DNA of 64,000 nucleotides from Macrobrachium rosenbergii (lineage: Eukaryota > Arthropoda > Malacostraca > Decapoda > Palaemonidae), in assembly GCF_040412425.1 (NCBI RefSeq), contig NC_089744.1, forward strand, positions 28,905,001 to 28,969,000, given 5' to 3'. Position 1 is the first letter of the stretch, and each line of letters begins with the position of its first letter. Made by a program: the position numbers and the translations under genes. Shown piece after piece: positions 47,474-59,522 of this stretch. The notes below the pieces were generated by a model that had not been told where the DNA came from, ran no database searches, and saw only the letters and a program-made list of their open reading frames with translations.

Positions 47474-48415
47474 GATATGTATGAAAGAGAAAAAACGCAT
47501 GTTAGAAGCAGTGTTGGGTTAACTGAATGGATACCAGTAAAAGTAGGTTTACATCAGGGATCTGCTTTAAGTCCATATCTTTTTGACCTGATAATGGATG
47601 TGCTATCTCAAGGACTAAGAGATCAGTCCCCATGGTGCATGTTGTTTGCTGATGACACTGTGTTATGCAGCACCAACAAAGTGGAGTCAAAACTAGAGCA
47701 ATGGAGAAAGGTACTGGAAGACAGAGGTTTAAAGATCAGTAGGAAGGAGACTGAATAATTAAGTTTTAATGAAGATCAAGAAGATTACTATGGAAGGGAC
47801 AAGGTTGATCTGAGTAGAAAAATTGAAGTATCTTGGTTCAACAGTGGCTGATGATGGAAATTTGGATGCAGAAATAACACACACAGTGCAGGCTGGAAGG
47901 AAAAATTGGAGAAAGATGTCAGGTGTATTGTGCGACTGCAGAATCAATGTAAAGGTTCAAGGAAGAGTATATAAGACAGTAGTGAGACCAACTTTGATGT
48001 ATGGAGCAGAAACATAGCCAGTAAAGAGAGTGCAAGAGAAGAAATTGGATGTGGGAGAGATGAAAATGCTCAGGTGGATGTGTGGAGTAACAAAAATGGA
48101 CAGGATCAAAAATGAAAGAAGAAGAGGAACTACTAAAGTCGTAGAACTATCAAAGAAGGCCCAGGAAAGAAGACTGCTGTGGTATGGCCATGTGATGAGA
48201 AGGGATGAGACATATGTAGGGAGGAGAGTGATGCAGATGGAGGTGCCTGGTGGGAGAGCAAGAGGAAGACCAAAGCGAAGGTGGATGGATGTAGTTAAAG
48301 AAGACGTGAGAGACAAACAATTGTCAGAGGACGATGTGTTTGACCGAGCCAGGTGGAAGAAAGCTGTCACAAACACTGACCCCACATAGAAGTGGGAAAA
48401 GATGCAGAGAAAGAA
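47474..48415 (+). mobile_element. 5'-truncated RTE-like LINE with 15 bp target duplication
   Basis: Flanked by GTAACAGGCTGGGAA at 47459-47473 and 48416-48430, a perfect 15 bp duplication. Plus-strand RT coding in several frames: VGLHQGSALSPYLFDLIMDV, MLFADDTVLCS (FADD catalytic box intact), EDRGLKISRKETE, MKYLGSTVADDG, and the C-terminal MLRWMCGVTKMDRIKNE, RRLLWYGHVMRRD and GRPKRRWMD block. This is the 3' half of an RTE-type element; stops at 47756 and 48016 and a frameshift make it dead. It lies in the intron of the EDEM2 gene in the opposite orientation. Confidence 0.92.
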
Positions 48416-48639
48416 GTAACAGGCTGGGAATAACCTGTCTAAAATTAAACCGAATAAGGTAGATTTTTTCAGGTATGGCTGTTAATGCTAAAGTCACAGT
48501 TTTAAAAGTCTTTTTGCCTTTGAAGTAAAGAAAATAAGATTTTTTGCGGTAAATTTTACTAAAATATTAGTTGCATTACTAAATCTGTGACATCACTGAA
48601 TTTAGCATGAAACAGACATTAATGAACATATAGCTTTAC

Positions 48640-48829
48640 CTGTGTTGAATATATATCCTCCTGCTTCAAGAATGCAACTCCGGCCTTTCACATCCATAAT
48701 AGTGCCAAAACTACCAGTATTATGTAGCCAGTTTTCTTGATCAAACAAAAGATAGAGATATTTGGTTGTTTCAGCCAAAAAGAAACTCTCCATCCTATTA
48801 TCGAGTGTGTGGTCATTAACATTCTTAAC
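48640..48829 (-). CDS. EDEM2: EDEM2-like exon
   Basis: 190 nt: 63 codons plus one base. The acceptor is TTTTCTTCCAG, the donor CACAG then GTAAAGC. It encodes [20 protein letters not shown], then [14 protein letters not shown], and ends GGYIFNT. The ESFFLAET motif is a highly conserved helix of the GH47 barrel with a catalytic-site Glu. Vertebrate EDEM2 has the same block ([16 protein letters not shown]). Confidence 0.95.
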
Positions 48830-49292
48830 CTGGAAGAAAATTAAAACCAGCTCACCTATGTTGCCACTCTTATCAATAATCAAAAGCTTAACTATAAATA
48901 CAGTATTAACAAGTATTCATTACCATGAAAACATACAAAGCAACAGAAACTTGTCAATTTTGGTTTCATACATACAATCCAGTAACTTTTATCCACACTT
49001 GTATGCCTAGACAAAGTCAGTAGAGTTAGCATCAAATTAAATTTACTGTTCTGTTGTATCAGTTAAGGCAAAACCCTGTCAGATACGTAGAATTCAGTAT
49101 TGTCACAAGATAAAAGGCTTCTAACAATCCTGTTATGTAATACAGGATTGTTACAACGTAATGGAGAAACTTCAAATATAAATGCATAACACTTAAAATA
49201 TGCGTAAAATCTAAACAATTAATAAAGATAAATCCTTCAGCATAGCCATGTGAGAGCTAAATAAATTAGCTCAATCTGCTAAAGCTACTTAA

Positions 49293-50430
49293 TCTGTATG
49301 TATAAAAGTGGATGTGCGTGTGTTCCAGCATAACTCTGAAACGCACTGAGCAATTTCAACCAAACTTGGTATACATAATGACTTACTATCTGGGAAAGAA
49401 TACTGTGAGGGTAAGACATCACTGGCACCAAAGGGGGTGAGGGTGGGAAGGGGGTGACATAATAAAAATAACTGAAAATGACAGATATTAGTGTCTAATC
49501 CATAGTTTTTGAGGTCGCTGAGATGAATAGTGACACTTCCGATACCCTTTAAGTCCAAGTTCAACCCTAATAGGAAGGCGGGGTGAGTATCACTATTCAT
49601 CTCAGCAACCTCAAAAACTATGGATTAGACACTAATATCTGTCGTTTTAAGTTATTTTTACATGTCACCCCCTTCCCACCCTGCCTTCCTAGGGTTGTAC
49701 TTGGACTTAAGGGCATCAGGAGTGTCATTATTCATCTCAGCGACCTCAAAAACTATGGATTAGACACTAATATCTGTCGTTTTAAGTTATTTTTACATGT
49801 CACCCCCTTCCCACCCCGCCTTCCTATTAGGGTTGAACTTGGACTTCAAGGGCATCAGGAGTGTCATTATTCACCCTTTAAGTCCAAGTTCAACCCTAAT
49901 AGGAAGGCAGGGTGGGAAGGGGGTGACATGTAAAAATAACTTAAAATGACAGATATTAGTGTCTAATCCATAGTTTTTGAGGTTGCTGAGATGAATAGTG
50001 ATACTCCTGATGCCCTTCAAGTCCAAGTTCAGCCTAGGAAGGGGTGGGTGAAAAGGAGAGAACATGTAAAAATAAGCAAAAACAACAGGTATTCGTGTCT
50101 AATCCATAGTTTTCGAGGTAGCTGAGACAAATAGTAACACTTCCGATGCCCTTTAAGTTCAAGTTCAGGCCTGATAAGAAGGGGGTGACGTAAAAATAAC
50201 CAAAAACGACAGACATTTGTGTCTAATCCATAGTTTTTGAGGTCTCCGAGATGAATAGTAACACTCCTGATGCCCTTGAAGTCCAAGTTCAGCACCGTTA
50301 GGAATGGGAGGTGAGAAGGGGTGAAATATAAAATGTAAAAAATACTGGGCAATGTAACTAAAGCAGGTATCTTAACAGGAAAAGGAAGGAAGTGAGAGAT
50401 TAGAGGGGTGTTGGGAGGAGAAAGATGGTA

Positions 50431-50462
<32 letters not shown>

Positions 50463-50515
50463 TTTATCGGTTGTAATTCAGAATTTTCTCGGGCAGTGGC
50501 AAGTTGGTCAGCTAG
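49293..50515 (+). mobile_element. Non-autonomous Helitron with internal repeats
   Basis: Starts TCTGTATGTATAAAAGTGG after A (49292) and ends CTAG before T (50516), preceded by a short GC hairpin (CGGGCAGTGGC). These are Helitron ends and A|T target. The 5' third (GTTCCAGCATAACTCTGAAA) is typical of animal Helitrons. There is no Rep/helicase ORF. The interior holds about six copies of a ~140 bp repeat, some plus and some minus. The tail shares (GA)n plus AGTTTATC with the fragment ending at 588. Confidence 0.8.
49460..50310. repeat. ~140 bp repeats in alternating orientation inside the Helitron
   Basis: The core CTATGGATTAGACACTAATA occurs in plus orientation near 49617 and 49755, and its complement near 49490, 49950, 50090 and 50215. 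Unit ends contain GGACTT..AAGGGCATC. Order: one minus, two plus, three minus. Confidence 0.85.
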
Positions 50516-51428
50516 TAATGATTATGAAAATAAAGATTCAAATAACTATCAATTCCAAGAAGATACATATTAATAAATATTTGTAATATATGAATAAACT
50601 GATGCAATACAAAGATAATATCTCAGGGATTGCTTGAAAATATGCCATGTAGGTACAGTCATTCACTGGTATCCACGGAGTCACAGGTAACAGCAATGTT
50701 TAGCCATAATGAATATACTGAACCTATCATAAATCCATGCTGACATCATGGCAACAGAGGCAGTAGTGAGGTTGCTAAATGACAAGTCAGCATTTTTTAT
50801 CTCTCCCTACGTGCTATGGCTATGCAAGTCTAACCAAATGAGACAGACAAGAGGAAGAAAGAAGCTGTCATGCCTAAGTCTGGAATCATAATATATTTAC
50901 AGAAAAAACAAATTTTGGAATATCAGGCACTAACCAGATGCTACCACTAAGTAGATTATAATAATAATAATATTCTTTATTTCGGCTCAGGGCTACATAC
51001 AGTACTTGAAATATACACATACAATACACACAGTCTAGATACATAGGGTAACATGATAAAAATAATTATCAGCAGCATCCACACAGTTGCTGAAGAAGTA
51101 GAAAAAATAGAATTCATAAAAACAGTAATGACATTAATTATATGGAGAATAAGAGAAAAAAAATTTTAAATGATAACAGTAAAAAATACAGACTACAGAC
51201 GATTAATTTCCATCTGGGGACCTTAGGTGGTTACAGAAGTCTGGTCCAGAAAGCTAAATACGAATATTGAAAATTGCAAAACTCTAAAATGATATTAATC
51301 ACAGTAATAATAAAAAGTAAAAATACCAAATATAACAAGAAACATAAAAATATAATAAAATAATAATAATAATTATGACAGATTCTGGAGGCGACACTTC
51401 AAAATTGTAAAAATAGAGAATAAGTCAT

Positions 51429-53052
51429 TTAAGGAACAGACGCCTCATTATTCCATCTTTCCCACAATTTATATCTTCTTGCCTCACTGCTTAGGATGCT
51501 TTGTATGAGCGAATTGCTGCTGTTTCTCAGTGGGGTGATCAGACTGGACATTGTTCGCCTCACAATGATTTTCAAGTTATCCAGGCAGTTTTCTATGAAC
51601 ATCTGCATGGCTGACTGATAGCGAGGAGTGTTTGTGAGGTGTCTCAGAATGTTGTGAACAACAGTGATACATCTCATGGTCTCTCGGGTACAGTTCGTCC
51701 AAAGGGAACACCTATATATACCGTAGCAGTACGAGTGGAAGAGCAGCAATTTCGTTTCTCGGTGACAGAAGGCAAACTTCCTTGCAATCATGTTGCCAGT
51801 TGCACATCGTTTACAACACCTCTGTTCTACGTCTGCCGTATCTTTTAGGTCGTCCGTGATAATGTGGCCCAAATATGGAAAGTCATGCACGAATTCCAGA
51901 CGATGATTTCCGAGAAAAATTTGTGGTTCTGCAATATGCTTAAGTGATCTCTGGAGCAGCGACATACACTGGGTCTTGGTTTCGTTATATAGCATATCAA
52001 ATTCCTCTGCATATTGGTGGCAGGTGTCGATGAGTCACTGGAGACCTTGCACTGATGGGAAAATCAGAACCATATTGTCAGCTTAACAGAGGTTGTTTAT
52101 TGTTGTTTCATTGATAGTGCATCCGACTGGGAGTGAGTTCTGTCTGACATTCAGGGCATCTGTGTGTGTGTGTTAAACAGGTATGGAGAGAGAATGCCCC
52201 CTTGCCAGAGCCTGTTTAAGGAGCCGAAGGTGTACAACAGTACATTACCCCATTTGACACAGAATTGCTGTGTGGAGAACCAACATAAAATACCAATTAG
52301 ATATAGAGGTGTGCCTCATTTGTGCAGCTTCAGGAAAAGCTTCACGTAGTTTACTCTGTCAAATGCTTTTCTCACATCTACAAAACATAGGAAAACAGGA
52401 GAGACTGATGATAGGTAATAGTTCAGCACATCTTTCAGGATGCAGATGCAGGTGTCAGTTGAGTAGTTTGCTTTAAAGCCGAACTGGTTGTCAGTAGTGT
52501 GTAGAAAAGGGAGAGAAGTCTCACTAGAAGAACAGACTCGAGTATCTTTGACGCAATTGTAGTAATTGCAATTGGGCGATAATTGCCATGGTCAGCTGCA
52601 TCCTTTGACTTGTTTTTTATTAATGGTATTAAGTGAACTAAGAGTAGGGAGTCTGGGAGAAACTGCTGAATTATGCATGCATTGAATAGAGCAGCTGGCA
52701 AACTGTAAATTATCATATGGCAGAATTTGAAAGCTTCAGCAGGCAGACCATCGCAGCCGGGCAATTTATTATTAGGTAGTTTGTTTATGGCATCGCTGAT
52801 GATACCTGGAGTAATACGATCGGCAAAATGAAACTGAATATTATCAGTAAGGAGGTTATTTACATCACGGCGGGAGTCTTGATCGTTTATGCAATTCAGG
52901 AAAGTGCTGAAGTGATCACCCCACATTCTTGCGATAGCCTCATCACCGACGGCTTCTCCTACTCTCTGTGATAGCTTTTTAGTTTTGGGATTTAGGGACT
53001 GAATGTCCTTCCAAAGATGGGGGTAACTGCCAGATTCTAATTTTCTAGACAT
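51429..53052 (-). pseudogene. LINE reverse transcriptase (large element)
   Basis: Minus strand. 53052-52435 gives the fingers: KLPNNKLPGCDGLPAEAFKF (motif 0), FLPDSLLLVHLIPLIKNKSK (motif 1), DHGNYRPIAITTIASKILES (motif 2). The region 52430-52000 is frameshifted but shows FVDVRKAFDRVNY-like, GGILSPYLFN-like and a damaged ADNM catalytic box (YADD expected) near 52075. 51995-51429 gives the thumb and C-terminal part (NETKTQCMSLL, FPYLGHIITDDLKD). The closing RRYKLWERWNNE lies near 51460. It is not active. Confidence 0.8.
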
Positions 53053-53239
53053 TGCATCAGCTCTTAGTTGCTTTTCATTCAGTCTGCAATGCTTAAGGGC
53101 AAGTTTGAACTGTGCTCATGCCTGCCTCATTAGCAGTGCAAAGTGTCCTTCCCTCAGGCTACCGTTTTGCCTCCACAGTAGAAACATTTCTCGTGAATGT
53201 GTATATAGATCTTTAACTACGTCATTCCATCCAGGTATA

Positions 53240-54213
53240 TTAGGGGTTCCCTTGACGAGATCCAGTGGTATCCCTGCCGGAGGCAAGCACAGTGGAAATT
53301 ATATTCGAATAGAATTCTTTCAGATCTCTCCTGTAATGATCATTTCTACATTTTGGGTTGGTGCACAATAAGGCGTCTGCCGGTTGAGCTACTGACCGCA
53401 GCCTGGTTTCCGTGGTTTCCCCTAAAGGATCTGGTTTTTTGTTGGTTTTTAAAATCCCAGTTAACAGCAGGTGGGTGGTCAGGGGGTTCACAGTAGGGAG
53501 GGATGGAGTATTGAATGACACCTGTAAGGGGATGTGATCATAGCCCACTGCAAGATCGTAGCGAATGTTGCAGTTCACAATATAGTCATGAAGTTAAGGG
53601 GACGTGATGCAGTGGTCCAGCCAGGAGGTTGTAACTGTGTCCGTTCTGTTTTGTACATAGGTATAGGAGGAGGGAGGGAGAAGCATTACATCGCTAATTC
53701 AGAGAGCATGATTTTGACAGAAGCGAGTAAATTCGTTATGAAATTGTTTTGTGGGGTGACAATTAAGGTCCCCAATTATACAAATATGATCAGCAGTAGA
53801 ATCATGAATAATGCTGTGTAACTCATCAAGGATCATGCAGTATTGATCAAAATTTTTGTTCTTTTCCCAGGGCATATAAGCATTAATTATTAGGATACTG
53901 TCACTTGAAGCCCCAGCAATCTATCACTCCTATAGGTCAACACATTCACCATATTGTCTAGTGATTTGTGCCACAGGAAAGAAAGGCCCCCTTTCAGGCG
54001 ACCGGCTACGATGTGATCTGTAACTTGCATCAATGGGGTCGAGAAAGCTCTGAAGTCTTTATGCACTGAATCGCAGATGGCAAGGTCATGAGGCCAGAGG
54101 AGCGTTTCTTGTAATGCAATGATGCCTTTGCAGTTTTTGCAGATCATGTTTAGGGGAGAAATGTTCCGCTTGAGGCCAAAAATATTCCAAGAGATTTTAT
54201 CTAGTGTATCCAT
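53240..54213 (-). pseudogene. LINE endonuclease (large element)
   Basis: Minus strand. Starts MDTLDKISWNIFGLKRNISP (54213), with IIALQETLLWPHD as the APE-type Q-E motif. After a frame change, IIGDLNCHP-like sequence lies near 53780-53757 (the GDxN motif) and a SWLDHC-like segment near 53610-53590. YDLAVGYDHIPLQVSF (53565-53520) is the final SDHxP-type motif (GYDHIPL). The linker to RT contains CTNPKCRND. All canonical motifs are recognisable, but the ORF has frame changes. Confidence 0.75.
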
Positions 54214-54360
54214 GGCAACTCACGAAGATGGGAAATGAATGAGTTGATCATTTGGGTGGGTGGGGGGTTGGCCAGCAGGGGTGGGCATTCACTTGGCTTG
54301 GGGGGATGGCTGGCACTTGTGATAGAAGGTGAGTCTGCACCCGAACCCCTACTTGGGGGG

Positions 54361-55019
54361 TCAGTAAGTTCCCCTGGGGGAGGTTGGTCCTGGATTAGGT
54401 TGTATCTTGAGACTTATATTAGGACTGAAATTCTTGCCTTTAAGAACATCGTGGTGTTGAAATAGGCAGGTAATTCTGTAGGCCACTTTATGGATAATTT
54501 TGCATGGGAGTTCATGGGAGATATAAGGGTCAAAGCCCATGGGAAACTTGACTCTCTCTACTATGGCGTCTAGCTTCACCGATGAGCGTAAATCGTGAAT
54601 CATAACTTGACATCTCTTCTCAGGTTTCGGGCGAGATGATTCACGAATGTTGGGCTTCAGTTAAGTGGACAATCGAGATGCCCTTTTCTTGTTTCTACTT
54701 GTTTGTGTCTGCCAGCTGCCAGTCCCCTCATGATCAATCATATCTTCATCCATGACGGGGGTTTGGGGGGAGAGATAGGGTCGGAAGACTCACAAGGGCT
54801 GGTGATCGTCGCTGAAGACTTATCTTCCACTGAAGGCACTGGGGAGGAAGAGGAGGTTGGGGATTTGTCGGTCCTCTTTGATATGTCTACAGGTGATGTG
54901 GGCGCTTCATCCATGGGAGAGAGGGCAGCTCCCTCAAGGGAGGGTATGGCCATCTCAACTTCGTGTCGCACCCTCACTTCTCTCGTGTTGTTGGGAGGCA
55001 ATCTGCCAGTCCTCTACTA
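54361..55019 (-). pseudogene. LINE ORF1-like region
   Basis: Minus strand. 55001-54738 is Ser/Pro-rich (SKRTDKSPTSSSSPVPSVED). 54603-54361 has KLDAIVERVKFPMGFDPYIS and CKIIHKVAYRITCLF, then ends PNPGPTSPRGTY just before the endonuclease ORF. I do not recognise a standard RRM or zinc-knuckle motif. The placement upstream of the endonuclease is the reason for the call. Confidence 0.45.
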
Positions 55020-55250
55020 GCTCCCGCTGCAGAATGACAGAAGAGTCTGTCGAAACGTCGCAGCAACAATTGTATAGAACTAACTGTATAGAATATATAA
55101 AGAAGCAGAATCCAGATTTTGACTTTTCCCCCATGAAATGACAAATATAGGCGAGCTGTTAGCACGCACCTCCACTGAAGAGAAGTCCGCAATAAGGAAA
55201 ATGGAAAAAGTCTTCTACAAAATAAATGCAGCTGAAGCAGCAATAATATT

Positions 55251-57565
55251 CAACAGAACCTATTATTATTATTATTTGAAAATTAGTACTTATTATTAGG
55301 TAAAAAGTTTATTTATCATAGAAATAAACATACCTGTATATATGTACCATAAAAATTCATCTCACTAAAAGAGAGAGAGAAATTATTACTTTTAATAATA
55401 TTTAATGTTATTTAATTTACACATAAAAGCTTGAAAACTTATAAATTACATAAAAAATTAAACAAACACTTTTGCAGGGTTTCTCAGTGTTCGCAAATGT
55501 TTGTGTGTCTGTGAAAAACTCATGTATGACCATTAGTTAGGTTCCAATGACAAATTCGTGTCTGTGAATTCGTGCAACGGTTCCCATGACAAATTTGTGT
55601 CCGTGAATTCGTGCAACTCGAATCGTGCAAGTTTGGGGTATTACTGTAGACTCGACATTGGAACGGTTCGATTGGTATTGTATAAAGTAAAGACAATTGT
55701 TTGCGAGTACAGAACTTGTGTGTGGGGCACAGGTATCGTTAGGTACCAGGGTCACTGGCACGACGGTTGGAGGTTGGTCAGATGACATTTTTGTGGTAAA
55801 GGGAGGGCTAAGCGCTAACACATACACAACACTCTATTACCCATTTCCCAGGGCCAACAGGCTTCGAGAAGTTGAAACTTGAAAATTTCGAAGGCACTGA
55901 TTGGGACAGAATGTAGATTAATATATCTGCAATTACACAACACTAACCGGCTTACGCGCCAGGTATTATGTAGAGGCACTATAAATACATTGCCTTCTAT
56001 GAGAGGTATAAACACGAAAAGCGAAAAACCCTTCTTTTTGGGTAATAAACGTGAGACAGACCTCCAACACATCCACCCCCAACACACACGTTTTCTAAAA
56101 CTGGCTTACCAGATTGATATTGGGTTCCTATGTACACAGAACTCACCTTTGCCTACACATATTGGGTTCGTCTGTGTACACAAAACTCACCTTTGCCTAC
56201 ACAGACACCAAATAGTGTGACACATTCTCTTCTTCTTATACATCTAAAAGCACTGTTCTCATAATTCCATTCCCAATTCTTTTTTTAGCATAAGTCACGC
56301 AATTGTGTCTCCAGAATACAGCTTGCTTAGGTAAATATTATATTTTCCGAGGAGCCCTCTAACTTTACCAACAGTGAGAGGGTGTACTCATCCTCATGTA
56401 CTATTGGTTCTACCTATTCTGGGCCCAACTTCTTTAGGGTAAACATCACTTAACCCCCCCAGCTCCATCCACCCCCACGAACATCTTACCTACTATTCAT
56501 ATCGTCCATTTTCCTATGGTTTTTCGAATCTCACTACAATCTTTATTTGCAGTTTTGCTTCTAATAGGGAGGTTGAGTTATTGTAACATTCTAAAGTCAA
56601 AGTCAATGCCACACCACCGAAAGTTGTTTGGGATATGTTTGTAGAGAGAAATTCATAGTAGGCTGTGAAATGCATAGTTAGATTGGCTAGTTCCTTTCTG
56701 CCTTTGTGCTTTGTCATTCATCCCCAGCTGATACTAACTGTAATGTTAATACACCTATAGCCAGACTTGCAAAATTTTAAGTTATGATTTTTTTTTATTA
56801 GATGTGTGTTAATTTTTATAGTACATAAAAGTCATTGGTGCACACAAGAAAGGAATGAAGTTTCTGACATTGCCAGAACACCATCCCTTGCTCAAGACCT
56901 CGATGGTACATGCAAGTGAAGACTGGATTTTTTCATCTTACACATCTACACTTTCATTACCTAGTGTTCCAGAAAAGTACAGCCTGGGCTTCCCTCATAC
57001 TCGAGCAAGACCTGTTCAGCAATGAGGACAGCTATTATACTCTTCATGCATACTACCTTATAAAAGACTATACAGTATAACTATCAAATAAGAGATCAGA
57101 AAACCCTTTACTTTCAAAATTATCCTCAGGTAACAACACTCAAGGTATACAATGTACTTCGCTCAGTTGAGCAGGTTTACAATGAATGAACACAAAGAAA
57201 AATGACTTGTCAACATGAGGCCAAACCCAGCCTTCCATCATACAAAAGAAATTTACAGCAGGCATTAAAAAAAAGTTATTATGCTCATAAGCTGTAATCC
57301 AGAACAGGGTTTGTTTTACACAGGTGAGTTTTGGACTGCGACAAAAATCTCAAAGGATTAACAATAATCAGTGAGTTCCTCTGATCTCTCCTGTCTACTA
57401 TGGTACTAGTACAGAGGAAAATTAAAAATTTCAGGGAAGATACTCACCAATGACAAGTATTTTTCTAAAATGGTCCTAATTCATGGTACAGCTGTAGCTT
57501 TCCTTACTACATGTTGTAATTGTATTTTTCTACCTGTAGTTTTCAGTTTTGCTTGTAGTTTCAAA
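55251..57565. other. EDEM2 intron, short repeats only
   Basis: Two small duplications: about 42 bp at 55543-55610 (core TGACAAATTCGTGT) and about 46 bp at 56113-56203 (core ACTCACCTTTGCCTACACA). No gene. Confidence 0.5.
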
Positions 57566-58171
57566 GTACCCATATCAGACTGGCTAGCATCAGTTAAACC
57601 CTTAATTTATAGGGATTGGCAAAATGATTGGACAAATATACCCCCACAAAACAAACTAAAACAAATTAAGAACGAAGTTAAAAAATGGCATTCTTCTACC
57701 CAAAAGCAAAGAATCAATGAGGTTATTTTAACAAGACTCAGAATAGGACACTCCAGACTCACGCATGGTCATCTGACGTCAACTCCGCACACAAACCCAA
57801 TAACTTGTGAAAGATGTAACATCCCAGTAACAATCAAACACATCTTGATTGACTGTCCCAGATGGCATCATGAAAGAAAGACTTTACAAAATAAATCAAT
57901 AAAGGATATTCTAGCAGAAGGTAATAACTTTTCAATTAATAATATCATTCTCTTCCTAAACAAAATTAAATTGATAAGTAAAATATAATCTTCCCCTTTT
58001 TTTTTTTTTCTCGATTGTTTTTTCTAATTCCCCCTTTTTTATTATTTATTTATTTAGTTAACTACTTAATTTTTTTTATGTACTCTTTCCCCCATTCTTT
58101 TCCCAGCCCGAGAAGAACCCTAAAAGAGTTCAGAGGTCTGGTTAAACAAATCATTTATAACTAACTAACTA
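57566..58171 (+). mobile_element. 5'-truncated I/Jockey-like LINE stub with 15 bp target duplication
   Basis: Flanked by GCTTGTAGTTTCAAA at 57551-57565 and 58172-58186. The open frame ending at 57988 encodes the end of ORF2: IYRDWQNDWTN, LTRLRIGHSRLTHGHLTS, CERCNIPVTIKHILIDCPRW (C..C..H..C zinc motif). These follow RNase H in Jockey and I elements. The 3' UTR ends in a TAAC repeat (ATAACTAACTAACTA), a typical LINE tail. The frame is intact in this part, so the copy may be fairly young. Confidence 0.93.
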
Positions 58172-58449
58172 GCTTGTAGTTTCAAATTTTATTAATATTT
58201 TAGCATTATTTTGTACATGTTATATTGATGACAGCCTTAATTAACTATTTTTTTTTCTAGTGCTTGTTTTATCCCTCATATACTTTGTTTATTGCTCATT
58301 TTTATAAAACACAGTACAGTACACTATATAGTTTTACCTATTACCCTGATGTTAAATGTTATCTCAGAAGAAAGCAGGATATACTGTATAGGCTTAGACC
58401 AAAAAAAAAAAAAAAAATCTCACCTAAACCAAAAGTTGTAGAAACTTAC

Positions 58450-58614
58450 TGTTGCATATCCACAGCTTGTCTTTGCTGAATGCTGTATGCTCCGCACAAT
58501 ATCTGCCCCCATTTTTAATAAAGTGTCATCCTTTGTGGCGCGGTACAGATACATCAGAGACTCGACTAGTTCTGGTCGTAAAGGATAACCTTCCCGATAG
58601 GCTGAAGTTTCTGC
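58450..58614 (-). CDS. EDEM2: EDEM2-like exon
   Basis: 165 nt, 55 codons, phase 0 at both ends. Acceptor TTTCTAACTTCAG, donor GCAACA then GTAAGT. It encodes [20 protein letters not shown] and [20 protein letters not shown]. The [10 protein letters not shown] motif is a hallmark of EDEM and GH47 proteins with an active-site Glu. The exon ends with TSCGYAT (vertebrate ECGFATI). Confidence 0.96.
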
Positions 58615-59430
58615 CTGAAGTTAGAAACTCAAGTTGTAAGGTGTGCAGGGTCATAAATATATGACTAAGAATTAAGCTTATTTACATTTAAAATATATTA
58701 ATACAATATGGGTATATAAATCTACAAACAATGTGTTTTTACATCTGTTCATCAACCTAGATCTGCAATCTTTGGAGATGCTCAGCATATAACTTAACAC
58801 TGTTCCCTTAATTGTATTAAAAGAATTTAGTCAAAGTAGAATGCATATCCATGTCCTTGCTCACAGGAAGGCAGCAAGCCCCAAAATGAGTTCATACTTT
58901 GTGCAATTTTGTTAATTCCAAAGCAACAAAGTCCTTATGATTACTAATCACAGCTAGAAGGAGAGACTATTAGTATTCCTTTATCAAATACTAAAAGTTT
59001 TTTCAGGAAAAAAAAAAAAATCTGCAAGAATGAGAATTGTACTAGAGAATGGATAGAAGCCGATTCTAAGGCACCATTCACAATAGATGACTAGCTTAGT
59101 CAGATACATATCTATCATAGATCTTTTAAAGGTGCTGGATTTCCTTATGAAAATCTTCTTTGATGCAAGGATCATGACTTTTGGATAACTATGCAATACA
59201 AAGGTGAAAATGTTTTAACATCATTACCAACATGCAAATCAATATTCAATACTTGTTTTGTCCTCTAGATGAACAAAATGCTATAGTTCCATGGTCTGAA
59301 CTTTATAAAGCACATTACTTAAATATATAATTTAAAAGTGGACTTTATGTCATTGTTCCAAAAAACTTAATTCAACCACTCCAGTCTGGTACATATTCTG
59401 TTGTACAAATATACTTCACAGGTACTGTAC
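58615..59430. other. EDEM2 intron
   Basis: AT-rich, nothing recognised. Confidence 0.6.
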
Positions 59431-59522
59431 CTGAGGGATGTTATAAAACTCGGGGGTAAAACCAAACTGCTTCCATACTTGATGATAATTGAAAATGATC
59501 TTCATTGCTGAATTTATATCTC
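59431..59522 (-). CDS. EDEM2: EDEM2-like exon
   Basis: 92 nt: two bases plus 30 codons. Acceptor TAATTTCAG, donor CCTCAG then GTACAG. It encodes DINSAMKIIFNYHQVWKQFG and FTPEFYNIPQ. The WKQFG..PEFYN motif is conserved in EDEM2 and forms part of the active-site region of the barrel. Confidence 0.95.

Larger units (their letters stand above)
50957..55250 (-). mobile_element. Near full-length degenerate LINE (CR1/L2-group) in the EDEM2 intron
   Basis: Minus strand, in the same orientation as EDEM2. ORF1-like coding lies at about 55019-54361, an endonuclease at about 54213-53480, RT at about 53050-51430, and the 3' end carries an (ATT)n-type tail near 50957-50985. The gene order is that of Jockey-superfamily LINEs with APE endonuclease. 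Boundaries are approximate and no clear target duplication was found. Confidence 0.8.

Noticed and set aside
49583..49933. Frame with a repeated NLKNYGLDTNICRF motif
   Set aside because: It is the translation of the ~140 bp Helitron repeat; the same motif occurs on both strands with no coding constraint.
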